NCBI RefSeq assembly: GCF_003402415.2
Contig: NZ_AP036014.1
Coordinates: 186,001-250,000 of the forward strand
DNA from: Cupidesulfovibrio sp000226255
GTDB taxonomy: Bacteria; Desulfobacterota; Desulfovibrionia; Desulfovibrionales; Desulfovibrionaceae
Reading direction: 5' to 3'
DNA: 64,000 nucleotides
Below the pieces are notes generated by a model, which saw only the letters and a list, made by a program, of their open reading frames with translations, was not told the DNA's origin and searched no databases. Shown piece after piece: positions 58,602 to 64,000 of this stretch; the stretch's first letter is position 1; every line of letters begins with the position of its first letter. The position numbers and the translations under genes were made by a program.

Positions 58602-58718
58602 AGGATTTTCGTTCGTTGGCAAGGAAAACGCGCCTGCCATGAGGGAGTATACTCTTCTCGTATTCGACCGACATGGCAGGCGAAGTTTGACGTAGCCAAC
58701 GGGCGAAAAGACAATTTG
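58602..58718. repeat. 117-bp structured repeat, copy B
   Basis: This is the second copy of the element at 21867-21983, with six base differences. It again begins only a few bases (five) after the stop of a minus-strand gene, here cooS. One C-to-T change in the outer stem keeps pairing as G-U when transcribed from the plus strand, and the inner 10-bp stem is unchanged. Confidence 0.9.
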
Positions 58719-58723
58719 AGCGC

Positions 58724-60613
58724 TTACGCCGAAAGGCCCAGCTTCTTGCGCCGCTCCACGATGTGCGCTTCCAGCAGGTCCGCCGCCTTCACCGGGTCCG
58801 CTTCCACCATGAATGCCGCGCCCACCAGCCCGTTCAGGCCGTCCACGGCCATGCCGGTCACCACCTCGCTGCCCAGGATGTTGGGCGGCAGGCCGAGGTG
58901 GGTGGGAATGCCGCTGGCCACGGCGTACAGGCCGATGGCCGCCGCCTTTTCCGAATACCACTCCGGCGACGACGCCCCCACGGGCAGGTCGCTGATGTCC
59001 ACGCCCAGTTCGTCGGCCAGCAGACCGCACAGTTGCAGGATGCGCGAGTTGTCCACGCAGCTGCCCATGTGCAGCACCGGCGGCACGCCCAGCGCCTTGC
59101 ACACGGCGGCAAGGCCCGGCCCGGCCATGTCGGCGGCATCGGGCATCAGCAGCCCGGCCTTGCCCGCCGCCGTGGTCACGCAGCCGGTGGCCAGCACCAT
59201 GATGTCGCGGCGGATGAGTTCCCTGGCCAGTCCCACGTTGCCCGAGTCCTGCTTGATCTTGGGGTTGTTGCACCCCACGATGCCCACGAACCCGCGAATC
59301 CGCCCAGCCTTCACGGCGTCCAGCAGCGGGGCCGGGGTGCCGCCCAGCGCGGCCAGGATGGCCTCGTTGGAGAAACCCGTGGTGATGGGCACCGGCTGCA
59401 CGGGAATGCTCACCCGCGCCGGGTCGCGCCTCGTGAACGCCTCTATGGCCAGCAGCACGATGTCGCGGCACTTTTCCTGCGCGTTGTGGGGGGGCACCTC
59501 GATGTGCGTGGCCCCGGTGAACCGCCCCTTGGGCGAGGTGGTCACGAAGCGGGTGTGGTAGCAGGCGGCGATGCGCACGAGGCTGGGCATGATGCACTGG
59601 TAGTCGGCCACGATGGCGTCGGCCGCGCCGGTGACGATGGCCAGTTCCGTCATCAGGTGGTTGCCCGCCATGGGAATGCCCTGGCGCATCAGCAGCTCGT
59701 TGCCGGTACAGCACAGCCCGGCCACGTTGACCGTGGCGGCCCCGGCGTTGCGGGCGGCCTGCTGCACGGCGGGTTCGCGCGCGGCGGCCAGGATCATTTC
59801 CGACACCACGGGGTTGTGGCCGTGCACCAGGATGTTCACGGCGTCTTCGCGCAGCACGCCAAGGTTCACGGTGGACTGGCGGGGCATGGGCGTGCCGAAC
59901 AGGATGTCCGAAAGCTCCGTGCCGATCATGGACCCGCCCCAGCCGTCGGCCAGCGCGGTGCGCGCGGCGTGGGTCAGCAGGCTGGCCGGATCGTTGTCGC
60001 AGCCCATGTGGGTGCGGTGCATCATCTCGGCGATTTCGCGGTCCACCCCGCGCGGGGTCATGCCCAGGCGTTCCCACAGTTCGCGGCGGGCCTTGGGCGC
60101 GCGCTTCAGAAAGGCCAGTTCGGTGCGGCGGCTGCCGAAGTCGGCGTAGCAGACCTCGACCAGATCGCGGGCCACGTCCAGGGTGGGGCGGGTGTCCGCG
60201 TCGGCCACGCCCAGTTCATCGGCGATGCGGCGCAGCTTGGCCTCGTCGCGGATGGTGTAGCCGGGGGCATGGCCTTCCACCACGGCTTCCAGGGTTTCGA
60301 TGAGGTCGCGGCCATGGTCGGAGTGCCCCGCTGCCCCGCCCGCGATGAACCGGCCGAAGTTGCGGGCCACGATGACGTCGGCGTCGGCCCCGCACACGCC
60401 GAAGCGCATCTTGCCGTCCTTGCGGTTGGCGATGCGGCAGGGCCCCATGACGCAGTTGCGGCAGGTGGTGCCCAGTTCGCAGAATTTGCAGTGGGGCGTC
60501 TGTTCTCGCGCGCGGTCCCAGGCGGTGTCGATGCCTTCGGCCTCTGCCTTGCGCAGCATCTGCCGCGCGTCGTCCCACAGGGTTTTTTCGGAGGTGGGAA
60601 TTCGGGGGTTCAT
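58724..60613 (-). CDS. cooS: anaerobic carbon monoxide dehydrogenase, catalytic subunit
   Basis: A 629-residue Ni-Fe-S enzyme oxidising CO to CO2 as a homodimer. The N-terminus carries Cys42-x2-Cys45 (D-cluster), then Cys51, Cys54, Cys59 and Cys73 (B-cluster). C-cluster ligands are recognisable in HGHNPVVSEM (His), NVAGLCCTGNELL, GIVGCNNPKIK, LATGCVTTAAGKAG, HMGSCVDNSRI and PEWYSEKAAAIG. The C-x2-C D-cluster spacing is that known for the Desulfovibrio vulgaris enzyme with a [2Fe-2S] D-cluster, unlike the longer spacing in Carboxydothermus. GGGAGG five bases before ATG 60613 supports the start. A CooA operator lies about 170 bases upstream, and cooC follows downstream. Confidence 0.97.
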   Translation of the reverse strand: MNPRIPTSEKTLWDDARQMLRKAEAEGIDTAWDRAREQTPHCKFCELGTTCRNCVMGPCRIANRKDGKMRFGVCGADADVIVARNFGRFIAGGAAGHSDHGRDLIETLEAVVEGHAPGYTIRDEAKLRRIADELGVADADTRPTLDVARDLVEVCYADFGSRRTELAFLKRAPKARRELWERLGMTPRGVDREIAEMMHRTHMGCDNDPASLLTHAARTALADGWGGSMIGTELSDILFGTPMPRQSTVNLGVLREDAVNILVHGHNPVVSEMILAAAREPAVQQAARNAGAATVNVAGLCCTGNELLMRQGIPMAGNHLMTELAIVTGAADAIVADYQCIMPSLVRIAACYHTRFVTTSPKGRFTGATHIEVPPHNAQEKCRDIVLLAIEAFTRRDPARVSIPVQPVPITTGFSNEAILAALGGTPAPLLDAVKAGRIRGFVGIVGCNNPKIKQDSGNVGLARELIRRDIMVLATGCVTTAAGKAGLLMPDAADMAGPGLAAVCKALGVPPVLHMGSCVDNSRILQLCGLLADELGVDISDLPVGASSPEWYSEKAAAIGLYAVASGIPTHLGLPPNILGSEVVTGMAVDGLNGLVGAAFMVEADPVKAADLLEAHIVERRKKLGLSA

Positions 60614-61027
60614 GTTGCCCTCCCTGGGCTTGGGCCCCGCACGGGCCCGCTGCGGTTGCACCACGTCCGCTGCCGTTTCCCGCGACGCGTGCGGACGCAT
60701 CCGCCGCCCCCGCACGTCCTCTCTTGCGCGCGGGCGACACTGTATGGCGCAAACGTAGCGCGGCAGCGCGGTGACGTATGTCGGCTGGCCGACAGAAGGC
60801 GCGAAGGTGCGGAAAAAGTGGGTGGGCGGGGCAAACGCAGGCGTTTGCGCAGGGATGGAGAAGGAAGGTCCGCAGGGCGGGCGCTTCCTTCGCAAGGGAA
60901 CGGGGAGAGAGGGGCGGCACGCGACAGGAGGAAGCGGGCGGCGCGTGACGGATTGGGGGCGGGCGAAGGCTGGCTGGGTCTGGCAGGGCGGGGCGGACGG
61001 GATATGCCCGAATCGGCAGGCGCAGTG
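60614..61027. other. promoter region of cooS
   Basis: About 410 bases between the minus-strand cooA and cooS genes, containing the CooA operator at 60779-60794 and a cooS leader of roughly 120-130 bases. Possible -10 boxes on the minus strand are CATACA (forward 60741-60746) or TACGTT (forward 60752-60757); neither has ideal spacing from the operator. Confidence 0.5.
60779..60794. promoter_or_regulatory. CooA binding site
   Basis: TGTCGGCTGGCCGACA is a perfect palindrome fitting the CooA consensus TGTCR-N6-YGACA. It lies upstream of cooS and next to a cooA-like gene, so CO-dependent activation of cooS is expected. Confidence 0.85.
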
Positions 61028-61822
61028 CTACGCGCTGGCCAGTTCGCGCAGGCGGTCCATGTCGCGCACGCGGTAGACCCCGCGCCCCACCCGTTTGAGG
61101 ATGCCGGAGCGGATCATGTCGTTGAGCAGGGTGGAGACGGTCTGGCGGGTGGCCCCCACCATGCCGGCCAGCTGTTCCGTGGTCAGGTCCAGCCGGATGA
61201 TCTGGCCGCTGCCGGGCTGCACCGATGGGGATGGCATGGCGTGCCGCCTGGCGGCGGCGGTGGAAGGCACATCCTGCGGGCCTTCCGCGTCCGCCGTATC
61301 GGGGGCGTCGGGTGTCGCTTCCGCGTCGGCGGCCCCGGCAGGCCCGGCGGGGGCAATCCGTTCCGCCAGTTCCGCCTGCTCCAGCAGCAGGGAGGCCAGG
61401 CGGGTGTTGCTGTCGCGGAACACCAGCCCCTCGATGAGGAAGAAGGTGGAGCGCAGCATCTGCCCCAGCACCCGCACCATGATGGCCGAAACCTCTGGCA
61501 GGTCGGTCATGCGGCGGCGAAAGACGCGGGTGTCGGCCAGCAGCACCTCGCCGTCGGCCAGGGCCTGCACGTGCGCCCCGGTGTGGCTGCTGTAGATGTC
61601 GCCCCGTTGCAGGATGGCCAGGGTGAACTCCTTGCCCCCGTAGGAAAGGTACACCCGGAACCGGCCAGACTTCACCACCAGCACCAGGTCCTCCTGCTCG
61701 TCGGGCCAGAAGATGCCCTGCCCGCGCGTGACCCGGCGCGCGGCGAACATCTCGCGCAGGGGCGCGCACTCGGAGCGTTCCAGCGCTTCCAGCAGGTCGA
61801 CGTCGGAAAGTTTCATCATCAT
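61028..61822 (-). CDS. cooA: CooA-type CO-sensing transcriptional regulator
   Basis: A 264-residue CRP/FNR-family regulator closest to CooA. The effector domain has GRFRVYLSYGGKEFTLAIL and RGDIYSSHTGAHVQALADGE, in which His80 matches the heme-ligand His77 of the Rhodospirillum protein, then LLADTRVFRRR. The dimerisation helix is MVRVLGQMLRSTFFLIEGLV. A winged helix ends the protein (LTTEQLAGMVGATRQTVSTL, GRGVYRVRDMDRL). A low-complexity insert of about 50 residues (APAGPAGAADAEATPDAPDT onward) separates the helix from the DNA-binding domain. Of three ATGs in a row, 61822 has GGAG seven bases upstream. It probably activates cooS through the operator at 60779. Confidence 0.9.
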   Translation of the reverse strand: MMMKLSDVDLLEALERSECAPLREMFAARRVTRGQGIFWPDEQEDLVLVVKSGRFRVYLSYGGKEFTLAILQRGDIYSSHTGAHVQALADGEVLLADTRVFRRRMTDLPEVSAIMVRVLGQMLRSTFFLIEGLVFRDSNTRLASLLLEQAELAERIAPAGPAGAADAEATPDAPDTADAEGPQDVPSTAAARRHAMPSPSVQPGSGQIIRLDLTTEQLAGMVGATRQTVSTLLNDMIRSGILKRVGRGVYRVRDMDRLRELASA

Positions 61823-61982
61823 TGCGGGGCTCCTGGCGTTCCGGCGCGGCGATGGGGCGATGGCGGTGGAGGCAGATGCGGAACGTACGTGGCAGCATGG
61901 CACGGCCGCCAGCCCGGAGCAACGCATCACCTGCGCGGCGTGGATGCGTGCGCGCGCGGGCCGTCCGTGCGGGGCAAAACCG

Positions 61983-62032
61983 CGCATCCCCGTGCCCTCG
62001 CCACGCGGCGACGGCACGGGGATGCGAAAAAA
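61983..62032 (-). terminator. possible terminator between mtnA and cooA
   Basis: A perfect 14-bp stem (CGCATCCCCGTGCC with GGCACGGGGATGCG) lies about 50 bases after the mtnA stop. On the minus strand it is followed by only a short GGTTTTG tract, so termination is plausible but not certain. Confidence 0.45.
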
Positions 62033-62077
62033 GCGCGGCGGGAACAGGTTGTCGTCTGCACCGTCCGGGGGCGTCCG

Positions 62078-63130
62078 CTATTCCAGCCCCGCCTTGCGAA
62101 ATGCCTCGGCTATGCTCTCGGTGTATGGGGCGCGCAGCACGCCCACCTCGGTGACGATGCCCGCGATGAGCGCGGCGGGGGTCACGTCGAAGGCGAAATT
62201 GTACACCGGCACCCCGTCGGGGGTGATCTGGGTGTCGCCCACGTGGGTGACCTCGCGCGGGGTGCGGTCCTCGATGGGAATGTGGTCGCCGTCGGGGGTG
62301 TTCCTGTCGATGGTGGACAGCGGCGCGGCCACGTAGAACGGCACGCCGTGTTCGCGGGCCAGCAGGGCCACGGAATAAGTGCCGATCTTGTTGGCGGCGT
62401 CGCCGTTGGCGGCAATGCGGTCGGCCCCCACCACCACCTTCTGCACCATGCCCTTGCGCATCAGGTGGCCGCATGCGTTGTCGCAGGCCACGGTGACGGG
62501 GATGTTGTCCTCGTGCAGTTCATACGCGGTCAGCCGCGCGCCCTGCAGGAAGGGGCGCGTCTCGTTGGCGATGACCGAAATCTTCTTGCCCGCGTCCACG
62601 GCCCCGCGAATGACCCCCAGCGCCGTGCCGTATCCGGCGGTGGCCAGCGCGCCCGCGTTGCAGTGGGTCATCACCGTGTCGCCCTCGTCGATCAGCGCCG
62701 CGCCGTGGCGGCCCATGGCGCGGTTTATCTCGATGTCGTCGCGGTGGATGCGCCGCGCCTCCGATTCCCACAGCGAGATCAGCGTGGCGAAGGGCGCATG
62801 CCCGGCGGTCTTCCATACCTTGCGCATGCGGTCCACGGCCCAGCGCAGGTTCACGGCCGTGGGCCGCGCCCCGGCGATGCGCTCCAGCAGGCCGTCCAGC
62901 ACCGGGTGCCAGTGGTCGCCCGCCTCGGCGGCCTCGTATGCGGCCAGCACGCAGCCCCACGCGGCGGTCACGCCGATGGCCGGGGCTCCGCGCACCACCA
63001 TCACTTGCAAGGCGGTGACGATGTCTTCCGTGGTCCGGCACACGAAATCCTCCTGCCGGGTGGGCAGCAGACGCTGGTCGAGCAGGATGAGGGCGCGCTG
63101 GGCGGCGTCGTAGCGGATATGGTGTTCCAT
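62078..63130 (-). CDS. mtnA: methylthioribose-1-phosphate isomerase
   Basis: A 350-residue enzyme of the eIF-2B-related isomerase family, converting 5-methylthioribose-1-phosphate to the ribulose form in methionine salvage. Signatures are VVRGAPAIGVTAAWG, MTHCNAGALATAGYGT (catalytic Cys), IANETRPFLQGARLTAYEL and GADRIAANGDAANKIGTYSV (catalytic Asp). Length is typical. GGAGG five bases before ATG 63130 fixes the start. No other salvage gene is in the window, so the pathway here is incomplete or dispersed. Confidence 0.95.
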   Translation of the reverse strand: MEHHIRYDAAQRALILLDQRLLPTRQEDFVCRTTEDIVTALQVMVVRGAPAIGVTAAWGCVLAAYEAAEAGDHWHPVLDGLLERIAGARPTAVNLRWAVDRMRKVWKTAGHAPFATLISLWESEARRIHRDDIEINRAMGRHGAALIDEGDTVMTHCNAGALATAGYGTALGVIRGAVDAGKKISVIANETRPFLQGARLTAYELHEDNIPVTVACDNACGHLMRKGMVQKVVVGADRIAANGDAANKIGTYSVALLAREHGVPFYVAAPLSTIDRNTPDGDHIPIEDRTPREVTHVGDTQITPDGVPVYNFAFDVTPAALIAGIVTEVGVLRAPYTESIAEAFRKAGLE

Positions 63131-63269
63131 GGGGGCCTCCGTGGAATGGGAACGTGGTGTGGGACGGGCGAGACGGGCACGGGGGATGTGCGGCAAAACC
63201 ATCCCCGCCGGATGTACCGTCACAGGCTCGGCTCGGCAAGAGGCCGGTCCATTCCGGGTGGCGGCAGGG

Positions 63270-63860
63270 CTACACGGCCAGGTCGGCCGCGTCGGTCACC
63301 TCGGCGAACACCCCGTGCAGCGCGGCCAGAAAGGTGGCGCGCACCGTGTCCGCATCCACCGTCCGTCCGCCGTAGGACAGCGGCGGCGAGGCCGTGGCGT
63401 CGCCCGCCACCCGGCAGCGGAAACCCAGGTCGAAGGCGGCGCGCACCGTGGTGTCGATGCACATGTGGGTCATCATGCCCACCACGATGATGTCGGTGGC
63501 CCCAAGGTCGCGCAGGTGTTGCAGCAGCGTCGTGTCGCGGAACGAGTTGGGGAAGTTCTTGGTCAGCACGGCCTCGCCGGGCAGGGGGGCCGCCAGCGGG
63601 TGGATGTCCGCCCCTTCCGTGCCGGGCAGGAAAAAGGTGGAGCCGGGGCGGATGCTTTCGTGCCGCACATGGATGACCGGCATGGACGCCGCGCGGCAGC
63701 GGGCCAGCAAGTCGGCGGCGCGGCGGCCCGCGTTTTCGGCATCGGGCAGTGCCATGCGCCCGCCGGGAAAGTAGTCGCGCTGGATGTCCACGAGAACAAG
63801 TGCGGTGACGGGGGCAGCGGCCGTGGCTGAAGCGGGGGCGGTTGCGGCAGAAGACGACAT
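63270..63860 (-). CDS. isochorismatase-family cysteine hydrolase
   Basis: A 196-residue hydrolase of the isochorismatase/nicotinamidase superfamily. The catalytic triad is readable: Asp in LVLVDIQRDYFPGG, Lys in VLTKNFPNSF and Cys in VGMMTHMCIDTTVRAAFDLG. The substrate-gating residues do not point clearly to nicotinamide, so the substrate is undefined. An Ala/Ser/Thr-rich leader of about 18 residues precedes the domain. It lies 139 bases upstream of mtnA on the same strand and could be co-transcribed. Confidence 0.9.
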   Translation of the reverse strand: MSSSAATAPASATAAAPVTALVLVDIQRDYFPGGRMALPDAENAGRRAADLLARCRAASMPVIHVRHESIRPGSTFFLPGTEGADIHPLAAPLPGEAVLTKNFPNSFRDTTLLQHLRDLGATDIIVVGMMTHMCIDTTVRAAFDLGFRCRVAGDATASPPLSYGGRTVDADTVRATFLAALHGVFAEVTDAADLAV

Positions 63861-64000
63861 GGCGGCTCCATGAAGTTGTTCGGGTTGCGTTGGGGATTCC
63901 GGTGCGGATGGGACGCACGAATGGGATGCACGGACGGACGTGCCGGGTGTGCGCGCCCATATATTGATAGCATTCCCCGGCCAGGCAGGCGAGGGCAGGC
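63861..64000. other. window end, upstream of the isochorismatase-like gene
   Basis: 140 bases with no supported gene. The promoter of the last minus-strand gene may lie here; no clear -35/-10 pair was found. Confidence 0.35.

Noticed and set aside
58763..63490. A 1575-codon open frame on the plus strand across the CO module and mtnA
   Set aside because: It is antisense to cooS, cooA and mtnA, which have clear motifs and ribosome sites. Long antisense frames are expected at this GC content.

Overview
The window is GC-rich bacterial chromosome, most likely from a sulfate reducer of the Desulfovibrionaceae (Desulfovibrio/Nitratidesulfovibrio vulgaris group). The indications are an anaerobic Ni-Fe carbon monoxide dehydrogenase with a CXXC-type D-cluster and a CooA-type heme regulator, a large FAD/Fe-S D-lactate dehydrogenase-type enzyme, the motA-motB-motB-fliL-fliN-fliO-fliP-fliQ gene order, the 16S rRNA sequence, and dispersed GC-rich palindromic elements. 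The species is inferred from gene content, not measured.

Layout. 1-5.4 kb: the end of a non-ribosomal peptide synthetase (NRPS) cluster. It holds a condensation-like C-terminus cut by the window edge, an A(MT)-PCP-TE synthetase whose methyltransferase is embedded inside the adenylation domain, and an overlapping gene for an exported beta-lactamase-fold hydrolase. 5.6-5.9 kb: a frameshifted chemoreceptor remnant. 6-24.7 kb: mainly housekeeping and accessory genes. They are a D-lactate dehydrogenase-type oxidase, a DUF805 membrane protein, a MrfA-like helicase fused to a MrfB-like exonuclease, a LysE exporter with an AraC regulator, an amphi-Trp protein with a lysine-rich tail, a pgi-histidine kinase-NtrC regulator group, an aspartate aminotransferase and sfsA. 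25.4-27.3 kb: era and yggS. 27.4-33.1 kb: a flagellar stator and export operon with two different MotB-like proteins. 33.3-36.8 kb: a SpoU-type RNA methyltransferase with an Arg/Gly/Asp-rich N-terminal tail, divergent from a LysM lytic transglycosylase lipoprotein. 37-42.6 kb: a complete rRNA operon (tandem promoters, 16S, tRNA-Ile, tRNA-Ala, 23S, 5S, terminator). 43-49.7 kb: a thermonuclease interrupted by an in-frame TGA, tesA divergent from ybbA-ybbP, an MltF-like transglycosylase and tRNA-Lys. 49.8-57.3 kb: serS, a PilZ protein, a NifX-like protein, ychJ, a glycosyltransferase, tatD and a DUF309 protein. 57.4-61.8 kb: the CO oxidation module cooC, cooS and cooA with a CooA operator upstream of cooS. 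62-63.9 kb: mtnA and an isochorismatase-like hydrolase.

Two repeat families run through the window. The first is a 117-bp structured element present twice (21867 and 58602, about 95% identical), each copy starting a few bases after the stop codon of an unrelated minus-strand gene. The second is a GC-rich palindromic REP-like family. Two of its copies lie between genes (17.1 and 58.3 kb), and two related stretches are translated in frame inside the helicase-exonuclease gene (11.3 and 13.0 kb). The most interesting items are the helicase-exonuclease fusion carrying these elements, the 117-bp element, the interrupted adenylation domain with a glutamine-like specificity code, and the NRPS-linked exported hydrolase.
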